Positions 47,303 to 55,856 of a stretch of DNA of 64,000 bases are shown here, piece after piece. Numbering within the stretch: the first letter of the stretch is position 1; every line of letters begins with the position of its first letter. The notes beneath the pieces are model-generated. The model had not been told where the DNA came from, did not search any database, and saw only the letters and a list, made by a program, of their open reading frames with translations. Both the position numbers and the translations under genes were made by a program. Source of the DNA: Arcticimaribacter sp965277835 (GTDB lineage Bacteria; Bacteroidota; Bacteroidia; Flavobacteriales; Flavobacteriaceae); NCBI GenBank assembly GCA_965277835.1, contig OZ255841.1, forward strand, positions 434,001-498,000, read 5' to 3'.

Positions 47303-48708
47303 TGGAAGATAATCCTATTTTACAAACTACTATAGCCAAAGAGGTTACTCTTGAAGGAGTTGGGCTTCATACAGGCGAAAATGTTGTTTTAACTTTTAAA
47401 CCAGGGGAATCCAATTCTGGTTATATTTTTAAACGGACTGACATAGAAGGGCAGCCCATAATAGAAGCCGATGTTCAATTTGTAGTTGATACTCGAAGAG
47501 GTACAAACCTCGAAAAGAACGGCGTTAAAATTCATACTACAGAGCATGTTTTATCTGCTTTAGTAGGTTTAGAAATTGACAATTGCTTAATCGAATTGAA
47601 TGCCCCTGAACCTCCTATAATGGATGGCTCTGCAAAATATTTTGTTGAAGCACTTCAAGAGGCAGGTAAGGTTAACCTTGATCATCCTCGAGACGAGTAT
47701 ATTGTTAAAGAAATTATTCACTATAGAGACGAAGAATCTGGGAGTGAAATGATTCTAATACCGTGGGATAAATATCAAGTTACGACTATGGTAGATTTTG
47801 GGACTAAAATTTTAGGAACTCAAAATGCTACATTAGAAGATTTAAGCGATTATGTTGAAGAAATTTCATCTTCAAGAACATTTAGCTTTTTACACGAATT
47901 AGAAACCTTACTTGAGAACGGTTTAATTCAAGGCGGGGATTTAAATAATGCAATTGTTTATGTAGACAAAGCTTTATCGAAAGAGACCATGGTTCGTCTT
48001 AAAAAGGCATTTAAAAAAACCAAAATATCTGTTCAGCCTAATGGAATATTAGATAATTTATCGCTGCATTATCCTAATGAAGCTGCACGACACAAATTAC
48101 TTGATGTCATTGGAGATTTAGCTCTTGTAGGTAAAAAAATTAGAGGAAAAGTTATTGCACGAAAACCTGGGCATAAAGTTAATATAGAGTTTGCACGGAG
48201 GCTTTCAAAAATAATTAAACAGGAGAAACGTTTAAATGCACCTACTATTGATATAAATCAGGCGCCTTTGATGAATGTAGATGACATTATGAAAATGCTA
48301 CCTCATAGACCTCCATTTTTATTAGTTGACAAAATTTTTGAGCTATCTGATTCCCATGTGATTGGTTTGAAAAATGTGACAATGAACGAGTCGTTTTTTG
48401 TAGGACATTTTCCAGGAGCACCTGTCATGCCGGGAGTTCTTCAAATAGAAGCAATGGCACAAGCAGGAGGGGTATTATTACTTAATACTGTTCCTGATCC
48501 TGAAAACTACTTAACACTCTTCATGAAAATTGATAATGTGAAATTTAAGCATCCTGTGCACCCTGGAGACACATTAATTTTTAAATTAGAATTAATTACT
48601 CCAATAAGAAGAGGGATTTGTCATATGAAAGGTTATACATTCGCAAATAAGAAAATTACGACTGAAGGAGAATTAATGGCGCAAATTGTCAAAAAAGACA
48701 GCTTATGA
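47302..48708 (+). CDS. lpxC/fabZ: Fused UDP-3-O-acyl-GlcNAc deacetylase / 3-hydroxyacyl-ACP dehydratase
   Basis: A fusion of LpxC (about 1-305), the zinc deacetylase committing to lipid A, with FabZ (about 320-468), the fatty-acid dehydratase. The LpxC zinc site is visible as TTEHVLSAL (His near 79) and LHYPNEAARHKLLDVIGD; FabZ has LPHRPPFLLVDK and GHFPGAPVMPGVLQIEAMAQ. The fusion is typical of Bacteroidota and couples two enzymes that draw on the same 3-hydroxyacyl-ACP pool. It overlaps lpxD and lpxA. Confidence 0.97.
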   Translation: MEDNPILQTTIAKEVTLEGVGLHTGENVVLTFKPGESNSGYIFKRTDIEGQPIIEADVQFVVDTRRGTNLEKNGVKIHTTEHVLSALVGLEIDNCLIELNAPEPPIMDGSAKYFVEALQEAGKVNLDHPRDEYIVKEIIHYRDEESGSEMILIPWDKYQVTTMVDFGTKILGTQNATLEDLSDYVEEISSSRTFSFLHELETLLENGLIQGGDLNNAIVYVDKALSKETMVRLKKAFKKTKISVQPNGILDNLSLHYPNEAARHKLLDVIGDLALVGKKIRGKVIARKPGHKVNIEFARRLSKIIKQEKRLNAPTIDINQAPLMNVDDIMKMLPHRPPFLLVDKIFELSDSHVIGLKNVTMNESFFVGHFPGAPVMPGVLQIEAMAQAGGVLLLNTVPDPENYLTLFMKIDNVKFKHPVHPGDTLIFKLELITPIRRGICHMKGYTFANKKITTEGELMAQIVKKDSL

Positions 48709-49490
48709 ATCAACCCCTAGCTTTTGTACACCCAGGTGCAAAAATCGCAAAAAATGTTGTGATAGAACCTTATGTAACGGTTAATAATAATGTTATTATT
48801 GGAGAAGGTACTTGGATAGGACCTAATGTTACAATTATGGAAGGCGCCCGAATAGGCAAAAACTGTAATATTTACCCTGGAGCTGTTATTTCTGCTCCTC
48901 CTCAAGATTTAAAATATAACGGGGAAGAAACGGAAACAATTATTGGAGATAATACTACAATACGAGAATGTGTAACTATAAATAGAGGCACTACAGATCG
49001 CCAAAAAACAGTAATAGGCATTAATTGTTTAATTATGGCGTATTCTCATATAGCTCACGATTGCTATATAGGAAACCACTGTATTTTTTCTAATAACAGT
49101 ACTTTAGCAGGACACATTAATGTTGGAGATTACGTTATTCTTGCTGGGATGACTGCAATTCATCAGTTTTGTACCATAGGTCGTCATGCATTTATTTCAG
49201 GAGGATCTTTAGTAAGAAAAGATGTTCCACCTTATGTAAAGGCCGCACGAGAACCACTATCATACGTTGGAATTAATTCTGTCGGATTAAGACGCCGTGG
49301 TTTTACCGATGAGAAGATTAAAGAAATTCAAGATATATATAGAATTTTATATCAAAAGAACTATAATAACACTCAAGCAACTGAAATACTTGAGGCAGAA
49401 TTAAAAGCCACCCCAGAACGAGACGAAATTTTACAATTTATAAGAGATTCTCAGCGTGGAATTATGAAAGGATACTTTAGCTCAAACTAA
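48705..49490 (+). CDS. lpxA: UDP-N-acetylglucosamine O-acyltransferase
   Basis: The first lipid A enzyme transfers a 3-hydroxyacyl chain to UDP-GlcNAc. Its 261 residues are mainly hexapeptide beta-helix (about 1-190) with a helical C-terminus that has GLRRRGFT. The catalytic His lies in MAYSHIAHDC near 120. It overlaps lpxC-fabZ by 4 bp (ATGA) and is 2 bp from efp, so expression is coupled. Confidence 0.96.
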   Translation: MNQPLAFVHPGAKIAKNVVIEPYVTVNNNVIIGEGTWIGPNVTIMEGARIGKNCNIYPGAVISAPPQDLKYNGEETETIIGDNTTIRECVTINRGTTDRQKTVIGINCLIMAYSHIAHDCYIGNHCIFSNNSTLAGHINVGDYVILAGMTAIHQFCTIGRHAFISGGSLVRKDVPPYVKAAREPLSYVGINSVGLRRRGFTDEKIKEIQDIYRILYQKNYNNTQATEILEAELKATPERDEILQFIRDSQRGIMKGYFSSN

Positions 49491-49492
49491 AT

Positions 49493-50059
49493 ATGGCAAA
49501 TACATCAGATATTAGAAAAGGATTGTGCATTAAGTATAATAATGACATTTATAAAATCATTGAATTTTTACACGTAAAACCTGGTAAAGGACCAGCATTT
49601 GTAAGGACAAAGTTAAAAAGTGTAACTACAGGAAAGGTACTTGATAACACTTTTTCGGCAGGACATAAAATTGAAGATATTAGGGTAGAAACTAGGTCAT
49701 ATCAATATTTATATCCAGAAGGAGATGCGTTTCATTTTATGAATACTGAAGATTATAATCAAATTACGCTTCAAAAAGACACCTTGGATGCACCCGACTT
49801 ATTAAAAGAAGGAGAAATAGTAAAGGTTATTTTCAATACAGAAGATAGTATGCCACTTTCTGTAGAAATGCCGTTAAGTGTAATTTTAGAGGTAACACAC
49901 TCTGAACCTGGTGTTAAGGGAAATACAGCAACTAACGCTACTAAACCCGCAACACTTGAAACAGGGGCTCGTGTTAATGTCCCTTTATTTATAAATGAAG
50001 GAGATAAAATTAAAGTTGATACTGAGAAAGGGGTTTATTTAGAAAGAATAAAAGAGTAA
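49493..50059 (+). CDS. efp: Translation elongation factor P
   Basis: EF-P (188 residues, three domains) relieves ribosome stalling at polyproline. The tip loop LHVKPGKGPAFVRTK carries the lysine near 33 that in other bacteria is modified or left bare. No epmA/epmB modification gene is nearby. It sits between lpxA (2 bp) and the second lpxD-like gene (6 bp), so the factor is co-transcribed with envelope genes. Confidence 0.96.
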   Translation: MANTSDIRKGLCIKYNNDIYKIIEFLHVKPGKGPAFVRTKLKSVTTGKVLDNTFSAGHKIEDIRVETRSYQYLYPEGDAFHFMNTEDYNQITLQKDTLDAPDLLKEGEIVKVIFNTEDSMPLSVEMPLSVILEVTHSEPGVKGNTATNATKPATLETGARVNVPLFINEGDKIKVDTEKGVYLERIKE

Positions 50060-50065
50060 TTCTGC

Positions 50066-51001
50066 ATGAAATTTGAAAGAGAATATACTTTAAAGGAAAT
50101 AGCAAAACTAATTGATGTTAAGTATGTTGGGTCTGATAATTTCTCAATTTTAGGAATGAATGAAATACATTTGGTAGAAGAAGGCGATATTGTTTTTGTA
50201 GATAATCCCAAATATTATGATAAGGCATTAAACTCAAAGGCAACTACTATTTTAATTGACAAAAAAGTAACCTGCCCAGATAAAAAAACACTTTTGATTT
50301 CGGATAACCCATTTCGTGATTTTAATAAATTAATAAAGTATTTTAGACCATTTACGTCATCAGACGTTAGTATTTCTAAAACTGCTAAAATCGGGCACGG
50401 TACAATAATTCAGCCCAATTCATTTATAGGAAATAATGTTGTGATTGGTAATAATTGTTTAATACATTCTAATGTTTCTATTTACGATAATTGTATAATA
50501 GGAGACAATGTTACTATTCATGCAAATACTATTTTAGGTGCTGATGCTTTTTATTATAAGAAGAGGGATGAAGGTTTTGATAAACTGATTTCTGGCGGAC
50601 GAGTTGTTATAAAGGATAATGTTGATATTGGTGCAGGTTGTACTATTGATAGAGGAGTTACAGGCGACACTACTATTGGGAAAGGATCAAAGCTAGATAA
50701 TCAAATTCAGATTGGGCACGATACAGTTTTGGGCGAAAAATGTTTGGTTGCTTCGCATACTGGTATAGCAGGTTGCGTTGTTATAGAAGATGAAGTTACT
50801 TTTTGGGGGCAAGCAGGTATTGTAAGCGGAATTACAATAGGTAAAGGTGCAGTAGTGCTTGCACAGTCTGGTGTAGCTAATTCTCTTAAAGCTGGGAAAA
50901 CTTATTTTGGAACTCCCGCAATAGAGGCAAGAGATAAAATGCGCGAAATAATTAACGTGAAAAAAATACCTTCGATTATTGAAAAATTAGAAAAGAGCTA
51001 A
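50066..51001 (+). CDS. LpxD paralogue (hexapeptide N-acyltransferase)
   Basis: The 311 residues share the LpxD plan: an N-terminal uridine-binding-like domain (1-95) and a beta-helix (about 100-285) with the putative catalytic His218 in DNQIQIGHDTVLG. It differs from lpxD at 46277 in the pocket region: GSDGFGF becomes GADAFYY (159-164) with a different following loop. It may acylate another nucleotide sugar or use another chain length. It lies 6 bp after efp and 57 bp before sucD. Confidence 0.85.
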   Translation: MKFEREYTLKEIAKLIDVKYVGSDNFSILGMNEIHLVEEGDIVFVDNPKYYDKALNSKATTILIDKKVTCPDKKTLLISDNPFRDFNKLIKYFRPFTSSDVSISKTAKIGHGTIIQPNSFIGNNVVIGNNCLIHSNVSIYDNCIIGDNVTIHANTILGADAFYYKKRDEGFDKLISGGRVVIKDNVDIGAGCTIDRGVTGDTTIGKGSKLDNQIQIGHDTVLGEKCLVASHTGIAGCVVIEDEVTFWGQAGIVSGITIGKGAVVLAQSGVANSLKAGKTYFGTPAIEARDKMREIINVKKIPSIIEKLEKS

Positions 51002-51058
51002 CATCTTAATCAATTATTTTTCATTTATATTACAAAAATTATATTTAAAATTAAGACT

Positions 51059-51931
51059 ATGAGTATTTTAGTAAACAAGGACTCCAAAATTATTGTACAA
51101 GGCTTTACAGGTAGTGAAGGTACATTTCATGCCAGCCAAATGATTGAGTATGGGTCTAAAGTGGTTGGAGGTGTTACCCCAGGTAAAGGTGGGCAAGAGC
51201 ATTTGGGACTCCCTGTATTTAATACAGTTTTAGAAGCTGTTAAAGAGGTTGGAGCTGATACCAGTATAATTTTCGTACCTCCTGCTTTTGCAGCAGATGC
51301 AATTATGGAGGCAGCAGAAGCTGGTATTAAAGTAATAATTACTATTACAGAAGGAATTCCTGTTGGAGATATGGTCAAGGCAATGAGCTATATAGCTTCA
51401 CGCGATTGCCATTTAATAGGACCAAATTGCCCAGGGGTTATTACACCTGGAGAAGCTAAAGTAGGTATTATGCCTGGCTTTGTGTTTAAAAAAGGGAATG
51501 TAGGAATTATTTCTAAATCAGGAACACTAACCTATGAAGCAGCAGATCAAGTGGTTCGCGAAGGGTATGGTATTACTACTGCTATAGGAATAGGAGGAGA
51601 TCCAATTATTGGAACTACAACACAAGGCGCATTAGAATTGTTTTTAAATGACCCAGAAACTGAGGCTATTGTAATAATAGGAGAAATTGGAGGTCAGTTA
51701 GAAGCAGAGGCAGCTAAATATTTAAAGAGAACAGGAAACACAAAACCTGTGATTGGTTTTATTGCAGGAGAAACTGCTCCAGCTGGTAGAACTATGGGGC
51801 ATGCAGGTGCAATAGTAGGTGGAGCTGATGATACAGCCATAGCAAAAAAACGTATTATGGCAGAATGTGGTATTCATGTAGTAGATTCACCCGCAACAAT
51901 TGGACGTAAAGTAGCAGAAGTACTTTCTTAA
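51059..51931 (+). CDS. sucD: Succinyl-CoA synthetase alpha subunit
   Basis: The 290-residue subunit of the citric-acid-cycle enzyme binds CoA (FTGSEGTFHASQMIEYGSK region) and carries the phospho-histidine in RTMGHAGAIV near 245. PGVITPGEAKVGIMPG and SKSGTLTYEA are conserved. The beta subunit gene sucC is not adjacent and must be elsewhere. It precedes fabG by 11 bp. Confidence 0.96.
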   Translation: MSILVNKDSKIIVQGFTGSEGTFHASQMIEYGSKVVGGVTPGKGGQEHLGLPVFNTVLEAVKEVGADTSIIFVPPAFAADAIMEAAEAGIKVIITITEGIPVGDMVKAMSYIASRDCHLIGPNCPGVITPGEAKVGIMPGFVFKKGNVGIISKSGTLTYEAADQVVREGYGITTAIGIGGDPIIGTTTQGALELFLNDPETEAIVIIGEIGGQLEAEAAKYLKRTGNTKPVIGFIAGETAPAGRTMGHAGAIVGGADDTAIAKKRIMAECGIHVVDSPATIGRKVAEVLS

Positions 51932-51942
51932 AATTTTTAAAC

Positions 51943-52689
51943 ATGAAACTATTAGAAGGAAAAACAGCAATAATAACAGGGGCAAGTAGAGGTATAGGTA
52001 AAGGTATAGCCCAAATCTTTGCTCAACACAACTGCAATGTTGCCTTTACATATAGCAGCTCAGTCGAGGCTGCTAAAAAATTAGAAGAAGAGCTTCACTC
52101 TTTTGGAGTTAAAGCAAAAGGATATCAAAGTGATGCGGCAAGTTATGAGAAATCACAAGAATTGGTAGAACACGTTATTAGTGATTTTGGCGGAGTTGAC
52201 ATTCTTATAAACAATGCTGGTATCACAAAAGATAATCTATTAATGCGTATGAGCGAAGAAGATTTTGATAAAGTGATAGAAATTAACTTAAAATCTGTTT
52301 TTAATATGACAAAAGCAATTCAAAGAACGTTTCTTAAACAACGCAAAGGTTCTTTGATACATATGAGCTCTGTGGTAGGTGTAAAAGGTAATGCTGGTCA
52401 GGCTAATTACGCAGCATCAAAAGCAGGAATTATAGGCTTTTCAAAATCCATTGCACTAGAGCTTGGTTCACGAAATATTCGGAGTAATGTAATTGCTCCT
52501 GGTTTTATAGAAACCGAAATGACTGCTAAACTCTCTGAAGATGTTGTTCAAGGGTGGAGAGAAAGTATACCTTTGAAACGAGGCGGATTACCGCAAGATG
52601 TTGCTAATGCTTGTGTCTTTTTAGCATCGGACTTATCTACCTATATTACGGGTCAAGTACTCAATGTAGATGGAGGAATGTTAACTTAA
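51943..52689 (+). CDS. fabG: 3-oxoacyl-ACP reductase
   Basis: A short-chain dehydrogenase of 248 residues that reduces 3-oxoacyl-ACP with NADPH. It shows GASRGIGKGIA (15-25) for cofactor binding, NNAGIT, the catalytic Ser in MSSVVG and YAASK, and the C-terminal GQVLNVDGGM. Linkage to lpx and fabZ genes supports the fatty-acid role, though other SDR substrates are possible. Confidence 0.9.
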   Translation: MKLLEGKTAIITGASRGIGKGIAQIFAQHNCNVAFTYSSSVEAAKKLEEELHSFGVKAKGYQSDAASYEKSQELVEHVISDFGGVDILINNAGITKDNLLMRMSEEDFDKVIEINLKSVFNMTKAIQRTFLKQRKGSLIHMSSVVGVKGNAGQANYAASKAGIIGFSKSIALELGSRNIRSNVIAPGFIETEMTAKLSEDVVQGWRESIPLKRGGLPQDVANACVFLASDLSTYITGQVLNVDGGMLT

Positions 52690-52709
52690 TTTATAAAAAA
52701 CAAAAAACA

Positions 52710-53528
52710 ATGCAAAAATTACCCAAAATTGGTCTTCCTGTAATTGCAGGAATTATTATTTTATTCGTATTTATTTCTAAATCATCCATTAACATTGGTT
52801 ATGGAGAGGCAGGAGTTTTATTTAAAACCTTTGGAGGTGGGGTTGTAATTGATGAACCTGCACTTGGAGAAGGATTTCATATCATTGCACCATGGAATAA
52901 AGTTTATGTATATAACGTAAAGCAACAAGAAGTATTTGAAAGTAAAATGCAAGTACTTTCTTCTAATGGTTTAGAGATTTCTTTAGATATATCTGTATTA
53001 TATCAACCTCTTGCCAATGAACTTGGGAAGTTACACAAAACTAAAGGAGAAAATTATTTGAATATTATAATCATACCTCAAATACGTGCAGTAGCGCGTT
53101 CAGTTGTAGGTCGTTATACCCCAGAACAATTATATTCTACAAAGCGTGATGCTATTCAGAATGAAATTTTTGAAGAAACTAAAAAAGTTGTTGAAAATCA
53201 ACACGTTCAACTTAATGCGGTTTTGGTTCGCGATGTAACACTTCCTATTGCGATACGTGAAGCCATTGAGCGTAAACTAAACCAAGAGCAAGAAGCTTTA
53301 GAATATGAGTTTAGAATTGAAAAAGCGCGACAAGAAGCAGAACGCCAAAGAATTGATGCAGAAGGAAAAGCAACAGCCAACCGTATATTAAGTGCATCTT
53401 TAACAGATAAAATACTTCAAGAAAAAGGAATTGAAGCAACACTTAAATTATCGGAATCTCCTAACTCAAAAGTTATTGTAATTGGTAGCGGCGATTCTGG
53501 GTTACCTATTATATTAGGAAATCAGTAA
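52710..53528 (+). CDS. Prohibitin/SPFH-domain membrane protein
   Basis: The ATG at 52710 is chosen because it opens a membrane anchor (residues 6-24) and avoids a long overlap with fabG; this gives 272 residues. The SPFH/Band 7 domain (about 27-215) is prohibitin-like (GYGEAGVLFKTFGGGVV, RSVVGRYTPEQLYSTKRD), followed by a Glu/Arg-rich coiled coil (about 190-235). Such proteins form ring-shaped membrane scaffolds, often with FtsH. It is the last gene before the his leader. Confidence 0.9.
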   Translation: MQKLPKIGLPVIAGIIILFVFISKSSINIGYGEAGVLFKTFGGGVVIDEPALGEGFHIIAPWNKVYVYNVKQQEVFESKMQVLSSNGLEISLDISVLYQPLANELGKLHKTKGENYLNIIIIPQIRAVARSVVGRYTPEQLYSTKRDAIQNEIFEETKKVVENQHVQLNAVLVRDVTLPIAIREAIERKLNQEQEALEYEFRIEKARQEAERQRIDAEGKATANRILSASLTDKILQEKGIEATLKLSESPNSKVIVIGSGDSGLPIILGNQ

Positions 53529-53570
53529 ATTTTTAAATTTACAGTTATAGGTGTATTTAAAAATATCTAT

Positions 53571-53578
53571 TATCTTTG
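53571..53578 (+). promoter_or_regulatory. -7 promoter element of the his operon (TATCTTTG)
   Basis: TATCTTTG matches TAnnTTTG and lies 9 nt before the leader-peptide ATG at 53588. Confidence 0.55.
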
Positions 53579-53587
53579 TTCATTATT

Positions 53588-53644
53588 ATGAAACAATATT
53601 TTACACATAAGCATCATTTTTATAAGAACTCAAACGAGCTCTAA
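53588..53644 (+). CDS. hisL: His operon leader peptide
   Basis: This 18-codon frame reads MKQYFTHKHHFYKNSNEL, with three His codons (CAT) at 53606, 53612 and 53615 in a span of four codons. It sits between the promoter element and a strong terminator just before hisG. Such His clustering directly upstream of a his operon is the hallmark of ribosome-mediated attenuation: scarce His-tRNA stalls the ribosome on the CAT codons and lets transcription continue. It is too short for ordinary gene callers. Confidence 0.8.
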   Translation: MKQYFTHKHHFYKNSNEL

Positions 53645-53703
53645 GATTGATGTATATATAATTCAATTTACAAGAACCCGTTTGATATTCAAACGGGTTT
53701 TTT
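53630..53703 (+). promoter_or_regulatory. His attenuator: antiterminator and terminator
   Basis: The terminator is AACCCGTTTGA (53675-53685), loop TAT, TCAAACGGGTT (53689-53699), then Ts. TCAAACG at 53630-53636, inside the last leader codons, can instead pair with CGTTTGA (53679-53685) of the terminator's left arm. The two pairings exclude each other. A ribosome at the leader stop (53642-53644) would cover 53630-53636 and allow termination; one stalled on the His codons would leave it free. Confidence 0.75.
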
Positions 53704-53718
53704 AATTTTAAAAAAACA

Positions 53719-54570
53719 ATGATACGATTAGCAGTACAAAAATCCGGTCGATTATATAAAGACTCTTTAGAGTTGTTAAATAATTGTGGTATATCTATAG
53801 ATAATACAAAAGATCAATTGAAAGCAACAGCTCGTAACTTTGACATGGAAGTCTTTTTCTTACGTAATGGGGATATACCTAAATATCTACGAGATAATGT
53901 GATAGATATAGCAATTATAGGAAAGAATCTTTTGGTTGAAAAAGGAAATGATTTAGATATTGTTGAGTCCCTAGGCTTTTCGAAGTGCAAAGTTTCTATT
54001 GCTGTACCTCAAGGCAATACTTTTAATGGAGTTAAAGATTTAGATGGGAAAAGAATTGCAACATCATATCCTAATACTGTTAAGCAATTTCTTAGCGAGA
54101 ATAAAATTAGTGCGGATATACACATAATAAATGGTTCTGTAGAAATTGCCCCAAATATTGGTTTAGCAGATGCCGTTTGTGATATCGTTTCTAGTGGTAG
54201 CACGCTTTTTAAAAATAATTTAGAAGAGGTTATTACAATTTTAAAATCCGAAGCTGTTTTAGCACAAGCACCTAATTTGAGTTCGGATAAATTGGATTTA
54301 GTAGAAAAGTTTTGTTTTAGAATTCAAGCTGTGTTAAAAGCAAAAGAATCGCGCTATATTCTATTAAATGCACCGAATGATAAGATAAACGAGATTAGTA
54401 CAATTTTACCTGTTCTAAAAAGCCCAACGGTTTTGCCTTTAGCTCAAGAAGGGTGGAGTTCTTTACACTCGGTTATTAATGCCGGAGATTTTTGGAAAGT
54501 AATAGACCAGTTAAAAAAAGCTGGGGCTGAAGATATTTTGGTTTGTCCAATAGAAAAAATGGTGCTTTAA
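53719..54570 (+). CDS. hisG: ATP phosphoribosyltransferase, long form
   Basis: The first enzyme of histidine synthesis joins ATP and PRPP. The 283 residues are the long form, with a C-terminal ACT-like domain (about 210-283, ending EDILVCPIEKMVL) that normally binds histidine for feedback inhibition, so no HisZ is required. DAVCDIVSSGSTL near 150 is the PRPP-binding block. The stop overlaps the hisD start as TAATG. Confidence 0.96.
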   Translation: MIRLAVQKSGRLYKDSLELLNNCGISIDNTKDQLKATARNFDMEVFFLRNGDIPKYLRDNVIDIAIIGKNLLVEKGNDLDIVESLGFSKCKVSIAVPQGNTFNGVKDLDGKRIATSYPNTVKQFLSENKISADIHIINGSVEIAPNIGLADAVCDIVSSGSTLFKNNLEEVITILKSEAVLAQAPNLSSDKLDLVEKFCFRIQAVLKAKESRYILLNAPNDKINEISTILPVLKSPTVLPLAQEGWSSLHSVINAGDFWKVIDQLKKAGAEDILVCPIEKMVL

Positions 54571-55856
54571 TGAAACAGATTATTAATCCAAAGCCTATTG
54601 ATTGGAAATCTTTATCGAAGCGTCCTACAGCGAGTTATAAAGAAATAGAACCTTTAGTTGACACTGTTTTTGAAGATGTTAAACTTAGAGGAGATAAGGC
54701 TTTACTAGATTATACATTTAAGTATGACAAGGTGCAGTTATCCTCATTCGAGGTTAGCCCTATTGAAATTGAAAAAGCATCGGATGTGCTATCAAATGAA
54801 TTGAAAGAAGCAATTCAACATGCAAAAAGAAATATCGAATCTTTTCACCTTGCACAGCAAACAAAAGCGGTATCAGTAGAAACCCAACCTGGGGTACATT
54901 GCTGGCAAGAAAAACGACCTATTGAGAAAATTGGACTTTATATCCCTGGAGGTTCGGCACCATTATTTTCAACAATATTAATGCTCGCAATTCCAGCTAA
55001 AATTGCAGGTTGTACTGAAATTATTTTATGCACTCCTCCAAACTCTAAAGGTGCAATAGATAATGCTATTTTATATACAGCTTCAATTTGTGGTATCTCA
55101 AAAATATATAAGCTAGGAGGAGTTCAAGCTATTGCAGCAATGACTTTTGGTACAGAGACTATTTCTAAGGTTTATAAAATATTTGGTCCAGGTAATCAAT
55201 ATGTGACTATTGCAAAACAGATGGCTACACAATACCATACCGCTATTGATATACCTGCCGGACCTAGTGAGTTACTTGTATTTGCAGATAACACAGGAAA
55301 TCCAGCGTATATTGCTTCTGACCTATTGTCGCAAGCTGAACACGGAACGGATAGCCAAGTAATATTTGTAACCACCCATCAAGCGCTTTTAAATAAGGTA
55401 TATGAAGAGGTTAGCAAGCAAATTGAATTATTACCAAGAAAAAAAATTGCAAAACAGGTGATGGCGAATTCAAAGGCAATATTTTTTAACTCAAATCAAG
55501 ATGTAGTAGATTTTGTTAATCAATATGGTCCTGAACATTATATTATATGTGCAGAACACGAAGACTTTTTTATAAGTCGGGTTATTAATGCAGGTTCTGT
55601 ATTTATAGGTAATTATACTCCTGAAAGCGTAGGTGATTATGCTTCAGGGACAAATCATACCTTACCTACTAATGGTTATACGAAACAGTACAGTGGCGTA
55701 AATTTAGATAGTTTTTTAAAACAAATAACGTTTCAAAAAGTTACTAAAGCAGGTATTAAAGGATTAGGAGAAACAGTGAAATTGATGGCAGAAGCAGAAG
55801 GTTTAGAAGCGCATAGAAATGCTGTAGAAATTCGTTTAAAAGATTTGAGAGAATGA
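54570..55856 (+). CDS. hisD: Histidinol dehydrogenase
   Basis: The last enzyme of the pathway makes histidine from histidinol in two NAD-linked steps. I chose the ATG at 54570, overlapping the hisG stop, giving 428 residues. Conserved parts are PGGSAPLFSTILMLAIPAKIAG, KIFGPGNQYV, DIPAGPSELLVFAD and the Zn/catalytic region LLSQAEHGTDSQ and QYGPEHY. It overlaps hisC by 4 bp. Confidence 0.97.
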   Translation: MKQIINPKPIDWKSLSKRPTASYKEIEPLVDTVFEDVKLRGDKALLDYTFKYDKVQLSSFEVSPIEIEKASDVLSNELKEAIQHAKRNIESFHLAQQTKAVSVETQPGVHCWQEKRPIEKIGLYIPGGSAPLFSTILMLAIPAKIAGCTEIILCTPPNSKGAIDNAILYTASICGISKIYKLGGVQAIAAMTFGTETISKVYKIFGPGNQYVTIAKQMATQYHTAIDIPAGPSELLVFADNTGNPAYIASDLLSQAEHGTDSQVIFVTTHQALLNKVYEEVSKQIELLPRKKIAKQVMANSKAIFFNSNQDVVDFVNQYGPEHYIICAEHEDFFISRVINAGSVFIGNYTPESVGDYASGTNHTLPTNGYTKQYSGVNLDSFLKQITFQKVTKAGIKGLGETVKLMAEAEGLEAHRNAVEIRLKDLRE

